Origin: Haliangium sp963772315
GTDB taxonomy: Bacteria > Myxococcota_A > Polyangia > Haliangiales > Haliangiaceae
Assembly (NCBI GenBank): GCA_963772315.1
Contig: CAVYWJ010000001.1
Location: 992,001-1,056,000 of the forward strand
Reading direction: 5' to 3'
DNA: 64,000 bases
How positions within the stretch are numbered: position 1 is the stretch's first letter; each line of letters opens with the position of its first letter. A program made the translations under genes and the position numbers. The notes under the pieces were generated by a model. That model did no database searches. It was not told the DNA's origin and was given only the letters and a program-made list of their open reading frames with translations. Positions 1 to 19,364 of the stretch are shown here, one piece after another.

Positions 1-3688
<3,688 letters not shown>

Positions 3689-3955
3689 GGATTGCCTCCT
3701 GCGCCGGTAGGCGCGCGCGAATGTTCCAGATGCGCCAGATTCCAAAGGCGAGCACGCACGCGCCGCCGGTGCGTGCGCGCAACCGTAGGTCAGCAGCGCG
3801 CATTCCCGCAAGGGAGTGAGCCTCGTGATCCAGCGCCGCCCCCGGGTCGCCGGCACCTTGGTTGCAGTGATCCCCATGTATGCGGAACCATTGACGATCG
3901 ATTGGATAATCACGGATGGGTGGAGACGCAAGGGCGCGAAGGGTATTTTCCGGAC

Positions 3956-4699
3956 ATGGACCTCCGTGGAAAAGTCGTGGCCATCACCGGCGCAAGCCGA
4001 GGGATTGGCGCTGGTCTGGCCCCAGCATTCGCCGCACGTGGCATCAGGCTCGCCCTGTGCGCGCGCTCTCCGTGCCCGCTGCCCGACGGGGCAGACGGTT
4101 TGCAGATGCAGGTCGATGTTGCCGACGCCGAGGCCGTGCAACGCTTCGCGGCCGCGGCCGAGGCGCGGCTGGGCGCGATCGATCTATGGATCAACAACGC
4201 TGGCGTGCTCCAGCCGATCGCGCCGCTGCGCGACATCGCCTCGGACGTGTTTCTCGATCACCTGCGCGTCAATATCATGGGCGTGGTCCACGGCAGCCAG
4301 GCGTACATCGCACACGTGCGCAAGCGCGGCGGGGACACGCCGGGCGTGCTGATCAACATCTCCAGCGGTGCGGCCTGGCAAGGCTACGCGGGCTGGGCCC
4401 CGTACTGCGCCAGCAAGGCGGCGATAGAGCGCATCTCCGAGACCATCCAGCTCGAAGAGGGTGACCACCTGCGTGTCCATGCCGTGGCCCCGGGCGTGAT
4501 CGATACCGACATGCAGGAGCTCATCCGCGCGAGCACGCCCGAGCAATTCCCGCTGGTCGAGCGCTTTCGCGACATGAAGGCACGGGGCGCGTTCAACTCG
4601 ATTCCGTATCTGGCCGAGCACCTGCTGCGCTATGCCTTCGATCCCGGCGCGCGTCCCGAGCGCGTCACCGTGCAGGTGCCGAGCGAGCAGGCGCCTTAG
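3956..4699 (+). CDS. Short-chain dehydrogenase/reductase
   Basis: This 247-residue cytosolic NAD(P)-dependent oxidoreductase has the classical SDR layout. The N-terminal nucleotide-binding motif is TGASRGIG (about residues 12-19), the structural NNAG motif is in DLWINNAGVL, the catalytic serine is in INISSGAA, and the active-site YxxxK is in YCASKAA. The chosen ATG lies just before the conserved first beta strand (MDLRGKVVAITG); the open frame extends much further upstream but overlaps the ABC ATPase antisense and does not look coding. The substrate cannot be predicted. It is divergent from the ABC operon and convergent with the peroxidase gene, so it is probably monocistronic. Confidence 0.9.
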   Translation: MDLRGKVVAITGASRGIGAGLAPAFAARGIRLALCARSPCPLPDGADGLQMQVDVADAEAVQRFAAAAEARLGAIDLWINNAGVLQPIAPLRDIASDVFLDHLRVNIMGVVHGSQAYIAHVRKRGGDTPGVLINISSGAAWQGYAGWAPYCASKAAIERISETIQLEEGDHLRVHAVAPGVIDTDMQELIRASTPEQFPLVERFRDMKARGAFNSIPYLAEHLLRYAFDPGARPERVTVQVPSEQAP

Positions 4700-4738
4700 C
4701 GCGGTAGCTTCGTCTGACCGTCCGGGCGCGCTCCGTCC

Positions 4739-5485
<747 letters not shown>

Positions 5486-5866
5486 GGTTGGCTCCAGATG
5501 GCTGTGAGTATGGCGATTCTGGCCGCGCCGCGGAACCTCTGCGGCTGCAGATGCGCGCCGCAGAGCGAACCACGGGGCTCCCACCTTTTGCGCGTCTTGA
5601 AATTGGTAACTCTATTTACTCATTCCCCTCATATTGAAAACCAGTCAGAGGCGATGGCCGGCTGCGTCGTTCAATGGCACTGCATCACTCGGCCTGGATT
5701 TCCAATGGCGTTGCATTCCGGGCCCGAAATCTCATGTCTGCAGTTGAACTACATGTTCTTCGATTCACTTAAGATACGATTAGGCATTGCGGCCGCAATT
5801 AGATTTCCCTATCCTGCATCAGAAAAACACTGAGGATGCTCTGCTGAAAAGAACGAGGTATCCGCA
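5486..5866. other. Intergenic region between divergent genes
   Basis: About 380 bp separate the peroxidase and the small lipoprotein gene. The stretch is clearly more AT-rich than the surrounding genes, especially from 5590 to 5830. I see no convincing open frame in it. It probably holds the promoters of both divergent genes; the best candidate is listed separately. Confidence 0.5.
5787..5815 (+). promoter_or_regulatory. Putative sigma-70-type promoter for the small lipoprotein gene
   Basis: A TTGCGG box (5787-5792) and a TATCCT box (5810-5815) are separated by exactly 17 bp in a locally AT-rich stretch. They lie about 50 bp before the start codon at 5867. The match is to the general consensus only, and no experimental support is visible. 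Confidence 0.4.
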
Positions 5867-6172
5867 ATGAAGTCGTTGAGCAAGATGTTCGGAGTCATCA
5901 TCTCCAGCGGTCTGCTGCTGGCCTTCTCTGGCTGCGTTGTGATGGATCTCGAAGATCCAGCGGAGGAGGTGAACTACATGGAAGCTTCCTGGGATGAGGA
6001 TCTCTACGACGCTGTGCTTGACGAGGCGGCGCCTCACGAGGGCAACATCGGGCAGGACGAGGGCGCCGGGGATGAAGACTACGAAGTCCTGGATGAAGGC
6101 GACGATCCAGCCGATAATCCTTGGCCGGATCCCTTCGATCCTACGCGACCGACCGGTGGCGCCGGTGGTTGA
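5867..6172 (+). CDS. Small acidic lipoprotein, unknown function
   Basis: This is a 101-residue secreted lipoprotein. A short basic N-terminus and hydrophobic core end in the lipobox AFSGC (Cys at about 23). The mature part is extremely acidic, dominated by Asp and Glu, and ends in a Pro/Gly-rich tail. No known domain is recognised. A GAGG element lies at suitable distance before the ATG. The composition suggests a surface-exposed, perhaps cation-binding, peptide, but this is inference only. Confidence 0.7.
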   Translation: MKSLSKMFGVIISSGLLLAFSGCVVMDLEDPAEEVNYMEASWDEDLYDAVLDEAAPHEGNIGQDEGAGDEDYEVLDEGDDPADNPWPDPFDPTRPTGGAGG

Positions 6173-6442
6173 CGCAGGTATGCCTGTCCGTTGTAGTCGA
6201 GAATCAAAAACGCATGCCGGAGGTCGGCTACGTTCATCAGCCATACTTTGTTGACCGGGCTTCTCGTGTGGCTGGGGGCGGGGTTAGGCGGTAGAAACTT
6301 GATAGAATCGGGAGAAATCGGTTGACGACACGAGCCTGCGTCCACACGGAACGGCGACGTGGATGTAGCATGACGTGAACATGGTCGTTCAGGCACACCC
6401 TTGTAGACTCGCTGCGCATTCATCTGCAGGAGTCCGGATGCC

Positions 6443-9121
6443 ATGACCGCGGAGAGAGTGCCTCCAGGGCGTGAACTCAAGACGTTCGAAGCCGAGACGC
6501 TCGAGCACGACAAACTATCCGCGCTTGGCGCAGAAGCCGCAGGCTGGCATGTCGATGTTTCCGCGAAGACTACGGCGCAGCCGACGAGAATAGGTCGCTT
6601 CGTCATCCTCGGGTCCGCAGGGGCGGGCGCCATGGGCGAAGTTTACGCCGCCTATGACAATCAGCTTGATCGCAAGGTCGCGATTAAAGTCGTCCATCCC
6701 ACTGTTGGCCCCTCGACGCTCGTAGCTCGCGAGCGTTTGCTACGCGAAGCCCAGACGCTAGCGCGAGTTTCCCATCCCAACGTGGTCCAGGTCTATGAGG
6801 CTGGGATACACGAGGGTCAGGTATTCCTGGTCATGGAATTCATCCGTGGCCGGACCTTGTATGCATGGTTAGATGCCGAGATCCAGGACCGCGCTAACCA
6901 ATGGCGGCTGATCCTGGATACTTACGTGGCGGCAGGGCGAGGACTCGCAGCCGCACATGACGCGGGGTTAGTGCATCGGGACTTCAAGCCCACCAACGTA
7001 CTGGTGGGCGACGATGGCCGTGTTCGTGTCGTAGACTTTGGTCTAGCGCGGCTTGAGGAGGCTACCCCGCCTTCCGGCTCAGTATCTACAGGTGCGGAGA
7101 AGGGCGAGCATCTTGCTGTCGATGACAGGGGACGGCTCACGTTGACGGGCGCTCTCGTCGGTACGCCCGCATACATGTCGCCTGAGCAGATGGATGGTCG
7201 CGAGGCCGATCGCCGAAGTGACCAATTCAGCTTCTGCGTTGCTCTTTACGAGGCGCTGTACGGTGCTCGACCGTTCCAGGGCGCGGGATTTCATCTGCTG
7301 CGGAAAGCCACCGCCGGAGGACCGCCGAGCGAGCCTCCTCGTGGCTACCGTGTGCCATTACGGCTGTGGCGAGCTTTGAACCGCGGACTGGCGCATGATC
7401 CTGAGAACCGCCACCCAAGCATGCAGTCGCTACTGCAGGCGTTGATGGAGGATCCTGCGCCACGTCGCCGTCGGTGGACACTCATCGCCGTCAGTAGCTT
7501 CACCGGCATGCTGCTGGGTGGCGTGATGATGTTGACAACGCAGAGATGGGCGTCCGAGGCGCCGTGTGAAGGGAGTGAGGCCAAGCTCACGGCCATCTGG
7601 AATGATGAAGTCAAGGCGGCGATGAAACAGGAATTTTTGGCTACTAATCGTAGCTATGCGGCCGGTACCTATGAACGAGTGGCGAAACTCATCGATGCCT
7701 ATGGACAGAAGTGGATGGCTGCGCACGTGGAAGCCTGCGAAGCTACGCACAGGCATGGCGAGCAATCAGAAGAAGTGCTCGACTTGCGCATGATTTGCCT
7801 GACTGGCAGGCTGCAGCGCTTCAATGGGCTGCTCCAAGTCTTGACTCGCAAGTTTGACGGAGAGGGGGTGGATGAGGCCATTCACGCCGTGCTGGCGCTT
7901 CCAGACCTGGAGAACTGTTCCGATATCACAGCGCTCAAGCAAGCCTATCCGCTGCCTGCCAACGACGTTGAGAGGCGGGCGATTGCAGAGGCCCAGCGGC
8001 TCCTCGACGGGATCCGTACTGCCATCGACATGGGACAGGCCACTCGAGTCCTGGAGCAAGCCAGAGAGGCCCGCAGGCACGCTGATGCGACCGGGTTTCC
8101 ACCAGTACAGGCGAGCGCCCATTGGCTCCTGGCAGCGGTACAAGAACTGAACGAACAGTATGCAGACGCCGAGTCGGGCTTGTGGGCTGCAGCACGCTTG
8201 GCGGCCAAGAGTCGTGATGAACAACTTGCTGCCAACGTGTGGATTGACCTCATCAACGTTGTGGGCTATCGCCAACAGCGCATCGATGACGCTCTGGACA
8301 TCGTCCCCTTTGCCGAGATAGCTATCTCACGTGCAGGGGATGATGCGTGGCTGCAGGCACGGTTAGCCAGAAGCATGGGTGGGCTCTACAAGAGCTCTGC
8401 CAACTTTGGCGCTGCTCAGGAGCGCTACCAGCGCGTGCTCGATATCCTGCAGCGCCGCTATGGCAAGGATTCGCTGGAGGCTACGGTGTCGAGGCTGGCG
8501 TTGTCAGCTTCGTTCGGACTGGCGAGCCTGTCCTTGGCGCAGGCTGACTATGCTCGTGCCAAGAGGGAATACGAGCGTATTCGGGAGCTCGTCGAGGCTC
8601 ATTATGGTGTAGATCACCTTTACATGGCCAACGTCCTCGGCCCCCTTGCCGAGACTCTTACCAAGAATGGCGAGTTCGCCCAGGCAGATGTGCTGTTTCA
8701 GCAGGCGATTGCACTGGAGCGCAAGAACCGTGGAGCGCGAACCCCGACCATGGCGAGGTTATTGGCCAAACTGGCCAAAAACCTGAAAAGCCGCCATGAG
8801 CTCGAACGTGCCTACGACTTGTTTGCAGAGGCGATAGATATCAATGTCGAAGTGTATGGTCCCGAGCACCCTCAAACCGTGCTTCGCATGTGTGAGATGA
8901 CGAGTCTCTTGATCGAGCGCCAGCAGTACGAACAGGCGGAGCGATGGCTCGCGCGGATCCGCAGTGCTCATGAAGCTTCGAAGGGGACCACCTCCGAGCT
9001 AGATGAGATCTTGACACGAGCCACGTCCCATCTGAGGCGCGGCCATCACCAGCGAGCGGCAGAGGACTTCCAGCGGGCGCTGGTGATCGTCAGGGAGTCA
9101 ATGGGATTGAATAATCCGTAA
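6443..9121 (+). CDS. Transmembrane Ser/Thr protein kinase with TPR-type sensor region
   Basis: This 892-residue protein has a Hanks-type kinase domain at about residues 50-335. It shows the glycine loop (GSAGAGAMGEV), Lys82 in VAIKV, the catalytic HRD at 178-180 and DFG at 198-200, and the activation-segment end GTPAYMSPEQ. One membrane segment at about 345-367 is followed by about 520 residues of helical TPR-like repeats, some with the aromatic/acidic spacing of tetratricopeptides. The kinase is predicted to be cytosolic, with the repeats on the other side of the membrane. It is a close paralogue of the convergent kinase at 9227-12550, similar along its whole length. Its base composition is visibly less GC-rich than that of the paralogue. 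Confidence 0.93.
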   Translation: MTAERVPPGRELKTFEAETLEHDKLSALGAEAAGWHVDVSAKTTAQPTRIGRFVILGSAGAGAMGEVYAAYDNQLDRKVAIKVVHPTVGPSTLVARERLLREAQTLARVSHPNVVQVYEAGIHEGQVFLVMEFIRGRTLYAWLDAEIQDRANQWRLILDTYVAAGRGLAAAHDAGLVHRDFKPTNVLVGDDGRVRVVDFGLARLEEATPPSGSVSTGAEKGEHLAVDDRGRLTLTGALVGTPAYMSPEQMDGREADRRSDQFSFCVALYEALYGARPFQGAGFHLLRKATAGGPPSEPPRGYRVPLRLWRALNRGLAHDPENRHPSMQSLLQALMEDPAPRRRRWTLIAVSSFTGMLLGGVMMLTTQRWASEAPCEGSEAKLTAIWNDEVKAAMKQEFLATNRSYAAGTYERVAKLIDAYGQKWMAAHVEACEATHRHGEQSEEVLDLRMICLTGRLQRFNGLLQVLTRKFDGEGVDEAIHAVLALPDLENCSDITALKQAYPLPANDVERRAIAEAQRLLDGIRTAIDMGQATRVLEQAREARRHADATGFPPVQASAHWLLAAVQELNEQYADAESGLWAAARLAAKSRDEQLAANVWIDLINVVGYRQQRIDDALDIVPFAEIAISRAGDDAWLQARLARSMGGLYKSSANFGAAQERYQRVLDILQRRYGKDSLEATVSRLALSASFGLASLSLAQADYARAKREYERIRELVEAHYGVDHLYMANVLGPLAETLTKNGEFAQADVLFQQAIALERKNRGARTPTMARLLAKLAKNLKSRHELERAYDLFAEAIDINVEVYGPEHPQTVLRMCEMTSLLIERQQYEQAERWLARIRSAHEASKGTTSELDEILTRATSHLRRGHHQRAAEDFQRALVIVRESMGLNNP

Positions 9122-9184
9122 CTACCAGCCGACGAGGAGATGCGGAGGAGACCGAAGCACCTCAGGGCAACCCCCGATTTCACC

Positions 9185-9200
9185 CTGGCCGCAGGGCCAG
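9185..9200. terminator. Hairpin between convergent kinase genes
   Basis: CTGGCC and GGCCAG form a 6-bp stem with a 4-nt loop in the 105-bp gap between the two converging kinase genes. It may end transcription from either side. No T-tract follows, so it is only a candidate. Confidence 0.35.
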
Positions 9201-9226
9201 CTAGCCAACGGGCGGCTCGATCGGCG

Positions 9227-12550
<3,324 letters not shown>

Positions 12551-12664
12551 CGCCCGGGGAGCATGACACCGGTGATCGCAGCCAGACAAGAAAGATACCA
12601 CCGGTCACGGCCGGGCCGGCGGCTGGCCGGCCGGCGCAGTCCGATGATCGGTGGGCACCAGGCA

Positions 12665-12970
12665 TTACGAAATTTGCATCGGTCCGATCACACCGCGACC
12701 ATCCTCGATGCGGGTGTCGATCTGCTGCTCGGCAGCGAGCCAGTCTTCGACCTCGTGTCCCGGCGCGAAGCCACGTTGCTCTGACAGGTAATAGGCAGCT
12801 TCCGCGATCCGCTGGGCGCGCTCGTCGGCGCTGGTCATCGGCACAGCCCGGAGGCTGGCGCCGGCTGTGGCGCCGGCCTCCGTGCCCGGGGTCGTGCGTT
12901 CCGGGCGCGCCGTCGTCGCCGTGGTCCGGGCCGAGGATTGCGTTGACTTGACGGGATGCTTCTTGCTCAC
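12665..12970 (-). CDS. DUF2934 family protein
   Basis: This 101-residue protein has a Ser/Thr/Ala-rich basic N-terminal half of about 45 residues. A DUF2934-like helical segment follows, containing RIAEAAYYLSEQRGF and ending in HEVEDWLAAEQQI. The start is GTG, supported by a strong GGAGGA site about 6 nt upstream. The function of the family is unknown. The gene sits alone between two operons, with its own candidate promoter and 5' hairpin. Confidence 0.75.
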   Translation of the reverse strand: MSKKHPVKSTQSSARTTATTARPERTTPGTEAGATAGASLRAVPMTSADERAQRIAEAAYYLSEQRGFAPGHEVEDWLAAEQQIDTRIEDGRGVIGPMQIS

Positions 12971-12985
12971 GTGTTCCTCCTGCGT

Positions 12986-13000
12986 GGACGCTGAGCGTCC
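12986..13000 (-). promoter_or_regulatory. Palindrome in the 5' leader of the DUF2934 gene
   Basis: GGACGCT-G-AGCGTCC is a perfect 15-bp inverted repeat. In RNA it would form a 6-bp stem with a TGA loop, just upstream of the ribosome binding site at about 12973-12980. It could be an operator or a leader hairpin affecting translation. Confidence 0.4.
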
Positions 13001-13010
13001 GTGTTTCTCA

Positions 13011-13038
13011 GTACTAGACGACGTGAGCGTGAAGCCAA
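13011..13038 (-). promoter_or_regulatory. Putative promoter for the DUF2934 gene
   Basis: On the minus strand a TTGGCT box and a TAGTAC box are separated by 16 bp, about 40 bp upstream of the GTG start and just before the palindromic leader. This is a consensus-type match only. Confidence 0.3.
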
Positions 13039-13099
13039 ATTTTTTTCGCCATCCCGGCAGCGTGAGCCGGTGGGGCTGATCGGCCCGTGCCGGCCCGGA

Positions 13100-13700
<601 letters not shown>

Positions 13701-13708
<8 letters not shown>

Positions 13709-14423
13709 AACGCTCCTCGCGCCAGGGATCGGCGTGGTTGTGATAGCCGCGCACTTCCCAGTAGCCGGGCTCGTCCTTGCCGACGAAGCGGATGCCGGTG
13801 AGCCACTTGGCGCTCTTCCAGAAGTACAGATCCGGCACCAGGGCGCGCACCGGCGCACCATGCTGGCGGGCAAAGGGGCGGCCGTTCATGCGATACGTCA
13901 CCAGCACGTTGGGCTGCGTGGCCTCGGCCAGCGGCACGTTGGCGGTGTAGCCGTGAGCGGCCTCGAAGATGACGTGGCGGGCCGTGCCCAGCACGCCGGC
14001 CTTCTCGGCCAGGGTGGCGACGCGAACGCCGAGGAAGGCCATGCTCAGGGCCGACCAGCCGGTCACGCAGTGAACGTCGGAGCTCTGCTCGGTCTGGGGC
14101 AGGGCGAGCAGCTCGTCGTAGCCGAGCTCCAGGGGCTTGCGCACCTGTCCATGGACGCGCAGCCGGAAGCCCTTGGCGCTGGGGTCACCGTCTTGCCCGC
14201 CCATGGGCTTGAGCTCCTTGATCACGCGCTGGCCGGGCGGCACCCGCGGCCGGCCATCGGTGCGGGTCTCGGCCCGCGCCTGGCGCGTGAGATCATCGCC
14301 GAGGATCTGGAAGAGTCCTCCCCCCAGCGCGATGATCGCCGTGCCCGCGACCGCATTCCTGATGAAGTCGCGCCGCGACATGCTGGGTCGCGCTGCGAGC
14401 GTTCGTTCGTCCTTGGCATCCAT
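13701..14423 (-). CDS. Tat-exported molybdopterin-dependent oxidoreductase (sulfite oxidase/MsrP fold)
   Basis: This 240-residue molybdoenzyme has a twin-arginine signal (SRRDFIRN followed by a hydrophobic stretch), so it is exported folded with its cofactor. The catalytic region contains DVHCVTGWS, where the cysteine would ligate molybdenum as in sulfite oxidase and YedY/MsrP. Conserved HGAPVRALVPDLYFWKSAKW and GYWEVRGYHNHADPW motifs lie near the C-terminus. The ATG at 14423 has AGAGG upstream; a GTG three codons earlier is possible. The substrate is unknown; sulfoxide, sulfite or a related compound is likely from the family. It pairs with the PepSY membrane protein downstream. Confidence 0.9.
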
Positions 14424-14534
14424 GGTTGGCACCTCTGTAGCAGGGTCTGTCGCGCGGCGTCGGCGTCGCGTGACACCTCTTCTACGATGCTGGGCGCGAC
14501 GAGTTACGCGCGAGCCGCAAGGAGCGCAGCGCTG

Positions 14535-14921
14535 CTACGCCAGCTGCAGCCCGCAGTCGCTGCATGCGCCCTCGACCAGGGGCGCTGCGGTCCCGCACGC
14601 GGGGCAGGGCAGCTCGTCGCCATCGGGCGCAGCGCTGCTGGCGGAGGCCGCTGGCAGCACGGTCCCCTCGCGCGCGACCAGCGCGGCCCAGTCGTTATGG
14701 AGCAGCGTGGCGACGCGCGACGCATCTGCTTCCCGGATCATGAGGCGCAGGCTCGTGCCACAGCTCTTGGTGCGACAGTCCTTGTCTTGCCGTGCGGCCA
14801 GGGCCGGGATGTCGGCGTCGAGGCACTTGCCCTGCAGCTCCTTGATGTCGCCCAGGTTGCCCTGCGCCACAGCGACCAGCTCTGTGCCACGCAGCGTCTC
14901 CACTGCTTCGAGTTCGGTCAT
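14535..14921 (-). CDS. Small protein with C-terminal zinc ribbon, unknown function
   Basis: This 128-residue cytosolic protein has a C-terminal CPACG...CSDCG pair typical of a zinc ribbon. The N-terminal part contains two further cysteines (DKDCRTKSC) and no recognised fold. It is divergent from the GST-like gene. The zinc ribbon is seen in the sequence; any role in nucleic-acid or protein binding is inference. Confidence 0.72.
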   Translation of the reverse strand: MTELEAVETLRGTELVAVAQGNLGDIKELQGKCLDADIPALAARQDKDCRTKSCGTSLRLMIREADASRVATLLHNDWAALVAREGTVLPAASASSAAPDGDELPCPACGTAAPLVEGACSDCGLQLA

Positions 14922-15062
14922 ATGGCCTCGAATGTAGCGGACACGCCAGCCTGCAACAAGACACCCTCATGTTACGCTCGCGCCTGCTGGTGCGGACGGG
15001 CGCACGCGCCATCCATGTGCCGCAGCGCGGCACACCGGCCCGCCAGAAGGAAAGGAACCAGA

Positions 15063-15767
15063 ATGATCAAGCTCTACGCATTCAAGTCGCAGTGGGGGCT
15101 GTCCGACATCAGCGCGTTCGTCGTGAAGGTCGAGATGTACATGCGCATGGCCGGCATCCCTTACACGATGCAGCAATATCCTTTCTTGGAGCTCGGCAAG
15201 GCCCCCAAGGGCAAGCTGCCCTTCATCGACGACGGGGACAAGCGCATCGCAGACTCGAACTTCATCATCGAGTACCTGAAGCGGACCTACGGCGATCCGC
15301 TCGACGGCCACCTGTCCGCGCAGGAGAAGGCCATCGCGCACGCCATGCGGCGCATGATGGACGAGAATCTCTACTGGGTGATCATCCAGATCCGCTGGCG
15401 CATCGACGAGAACTTCAAGCCTTTCATGGACGAGTTCATCGATGATCTGGAGAACAAGGAGGCGATAGCTCCCGTGTTCCCCATGGTACGTGAGGCCGTG
15501 GTGAAGTCGATGTGGGCCCACGGCATGGGGCGACACTCGATCGACGAGGTCTGGGAGATCGGCAAGGCCGATATCACGGCCATGGCCGACCTGCTCGCCG
15601 ACAAGCCGTACTTCCTGGGCGACAAGCCGACGTCCCTCGATGCCTCGGCCTACGCCTTCCTGATGGGGGTGCGGACCCGCTTCGAATCACCGGTCAAGAC
15701 GCACATCGAGGCCCACCAGAACCTGGTCTCGTACTGCAAGCGCATCGCGGATCGCTACGGCGCGTAG
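15063..15767 (+). CDS. Glutathione S-transferase family protein (metaxin/FAXC-like)
   Basis: This 234-residue protein has an N-terminal thioredoxin-like fold (IKLYAFKSQWGLSDISAFVVK, then VEMYMRMAGIPYTMQQYPF) and the cis-proline region KGKLPFID. ADSNFIIEYL follows at the usual glutathione-binding position. The helical C-terminal domain ends with FLGDKPTSLDASAYAFL, matching the metaxin/FAXC-like branch. AAGGAAAGGAACC precedes the ATG. The region upstream in the same frame overlaps antisense genes and is not part of the protein. Its substrate is unknown. Confidence 0.88.
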   Translation: MIKLYAFKSQWGLSDISAFVVKVEMYMRMAGIPYTMQQYPFLELGKAPKGKLPFIDDGDKRIADSNFIIEYLKRTYGDPLDGHLSAQEKAIAHAMRRMMDENLYWVIIQIRWRIDENFKPFMDEFIDDLENKEAIAPVFPMVREAVVKSMWAHGMGRHSIDEVWEIGKADITAMADLLADKPYFLGDKPTSLDASAYAFLMGVRTRFESPVKTHIEAHQNLVSYCKRIADRYGA

Positions 15768-15852
15768 TGAAGCCCCGGTCGCGGGACCGTCCCGGTGATC
15801 GCGCGGTAGCCGTGCGCGAGTGTCCCTGCTACGCTCGCGCAGGTCTCGCGCC

Positions 15853-16578
15853 ATGCACACCGCCGGCTTGACTCTCTTTGCCCACGTGGCCGATCGCTCT
15901 GACGAGGACATCGAGCTCGATGTCGCGGCGCTGCTGATCGCCGAGTGGGAGTACGACGGCCTGGACGTCAGCCGCTATACCGCGCTCCTCGACGACTTTG
16001 CCGAGCGCGTGCAGCACGCGTGGCGCGATCGCCAGGAACCAGCCTTTGCCGAGATCCGCGCGATCAACCGCACCCTGTTCCAGGAGCTCGGCTTTCGCGG
16101 CAACGACGACGACTACTACGATCCGCGCAACAGCTTCCTGCATCAGGTGATCGAACGTCGCATCGGGATCCCCATCACGCTGTCGGTGCTGTACATCGAA
16201 GTGGCGCGCCGGGCCGGCGTGCACATCGATGGCGTGAGTTTTCCCGGCCACTTTCTGGTCCGCTATGATCGTGACGACAGCTCGGTGATCATCGATCCCT
16301 TTCGCATGGGCGTCACGCTCGACGCCACCGAGCTCGAGTCCCTGCTCAAGCGCGCGCGCGGGCCAGAGGCCGAGCTCACGGTCGAGTCGCTGGCGCCGGC
16401 CAGCAAGCGTGAGATCCTCCTGCGCACGCTCACCAACCTGGCGCACATCTACCGCGAGCGCGGGGATGCACCGCGGATGCTGCAGATCCTGGAGCGCATG
16501 TACGTGCTCGATCCCGAGAACGCCGGGCTCGAGCGCGAGCTCCACCGCCTGCGCCAGCGGGCCTCGGCCGCAAACTGA
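15853..16578 (+). CDS. SirB1-family (transglutaminase-like) protein
   Basis: This protein of about 241 residues belongs to the SirB1/Transglut_core2 family. The core motif FLHQVIERRIGIPITLSVLYIEVARRAG is followed by GVSFPGHFLVRY with the conserved histidine and IIDPF with the conserved Asp. A TPR-like pair of helices (NLAHIYRERGDAPRMLQILERM) closes the protein. The start is uncertain: an upstream GTG at 15820 would add 11 residues. The usual nucleophilic cysteine of transglutaminases is not obvious, as in many SirB1 relatives. It lies 5 bp upstream of the ATP-grasp gene, so the two are probably co-translated. Confidence 0.85.
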   Translation: MHTAGLTLFAHVADRSDEDIELDVAALLIAEWEYDGLDVSRYTALLDDFAERVQHAWRDRQEPAFAEIRAINRTLFQELGFRGNDDDYYDPRNSFLHQVIERRIGIPITLSVLYIEVARRAGVHIDGVSFPGHFLVRYDRDDSSVIIDPFRMGVTLDATELESLLKRARGPEAELTVESLAPASKREILLRTLTNLAHIYRERGDAPRMLQILERMYVLDPENAGLERELHRLRQRASAAN

Positions 16579-16583
16579 GCGCC

Positions 16584-17650
16584 GTGATGACCCGCGGCGC
16601 CGACACGTCGACCAGCGCCCGGCTGCGGGTCCTGGTGCTGTGGAATCGGGCCGAGGAAGCCGAGGACATCGAGGAAACCGAGGAGTCCGAGGAACCCGAG
16701 GAAGCTGCAGACCCCCCGGATTCCTCATGGACGTCCGCTGCGCACGTCCTGCCGCCCGCGGTGCGCGCCGTGCTCGATGTGCTGCGCGCCCGCGGCTTCG
16801 ACGCTACCCATGTCAATGCCGAGGACGACATCGACCGGATCGCGGCTGCGGTGGTGATAGAGCGGCCAGCGCTCATCTTCAACCTGGTGGACGATTTCTA
16901 CGGCGACGGCGCGCTGCTCGGGGCCCTGGCAGCGTATCTCGAGCTTCTCGACGTCCCCTTCGTGGGCGCCGATCCTGCGTGCCTGCTCACGTGCCAGGAT
17001 CGCGTGCAGGTGCGGCTCGTGCTGCGCGACGCAGGAGTTCCCGTGCCTCGCTTCCAGACCGTGCGAGATGTCGAGCTGGTGCCCTCGATCGACGATCTCC
17101 GGCCGCCGCTCATCGTCACCCAGGCGCTGGACGACGTGTACCACGACGAGGGCCTGGAGCGGCCGCTCTACCATCGCAGCCAGGTTGTCGAGCGCGTGTC
17201 CGCGCTGGCCGGCGAGTACGAGCCGCCGTTCCTGATCGAAGAGTATCTGCCGCAGCGTCGCCTGCACGCGCTGGTGCTGGGTGATGGTCCGCTCGATGTG
17301 CTGCCACTGCTCGAAGCGGCCGGAGCCCCGGAGCCCCGCCGGCCTGCCGCCGGCCCAGGCGAGCCCGATGTCGAGCCCGAGGCCGAATCCGACGCACGCC
17401 CCTGGGTGCTGGCCGAGGTCGATCCCACTACGTCCGCGCATATTGGCGATCTGGCGCGTCGCGCGTATCGCGCACTCGGCTGCCGCGACGTGGCATGCAT
17501 CGATATCCACCTCGATGCGGTCAATCGTCCCCACGTGGTCGATGTGCGGCCCGTCGTCGATCTCGATCCCGACGGGCCGCTCCACGTGGCAGCTGAGAGC
17601 AGCGAGCGCGGGTTTGCCGGCGTGGTGGTCGAGCTCGTGCAACGCGCGGC

Positions 17651-17660
<10 letters not shown>
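16584..17660 (+). CDS. ATP-grasp protein related to D-alanine--D-alanine ligase
   Basis: This 358-residue protein has a D-Ala-D-Ala ligase-like fold: PALIFNLVDDFYGDGALLGALAAYLELLDVPFVGADP, a FLIEEYL strand, and a C-terminal CIDIHLDAVNRPHVVDVRPVVDLDPDG region that normally holds the metal-binding residues (sequence given here only in short overlapping pieces for orientation: FNLVDD, GADP, IEEYL, DIHLD, VDVRP). It may join an amino acid or amine to a carboxylate. Near the N-terminus there are six tandem three-residue acidic units (residues 24-41). The start may be GTG 16584 or the next codon, ATG. The gene follows SirB1 by 5 bp and its 3' end overlaps the convergent cardiolipin synthase gene by 10 bp. 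Confidence 0.82.
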
Positions 17661-19084
<1,424 letters not shown>

Positions 19085-19329
19085 GACCGCTGGTCCATCG
19101 AGCCACCACTGGCAGCCACGAACAGGTTACCACCTCGTGCGATCACGCGCGCCGCAAAGGCCATTACTCCCTTCGGCATGTTGGTTGCAGACATTACCAG
19201 CAGCCATCGACAAGAAACACCGCCGCCGCAGCTGCTCTGGCGCGGTGGCATGTGACGGATGCAGGTGCTCGGGCCAATAACGTGCTCGATGACACGCGAT
19301 GGCACGTACTGGCTCACGCCGCGCGAGCG

Positions 19330-19344
19330 AGTGAGCCGCTCACT
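19330..19344 (+). promoter_or_regulatory. Palindrome in the leader of the secreted-protein gene
   Basis: AGTGAGC-C-GCTCACT is a perfect 15-bp inverted repeat ending 20 bp before the ATG at 19365, immediately upstream of the AGAGGA ribosome binding site. It could bind a regulator or form a small leader hairpin. Confidence 0.4.
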
Positions 19345-19364
19345 TACTTACCAGAGGACTAGTT

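Noticed and set aside
13053..13069. Terminator hairpin CCGGC/GCCGG after the PepSY gene
   Set aside because: The stem is short and on the minus strand is followed by A, not T, residues; too weak to list.
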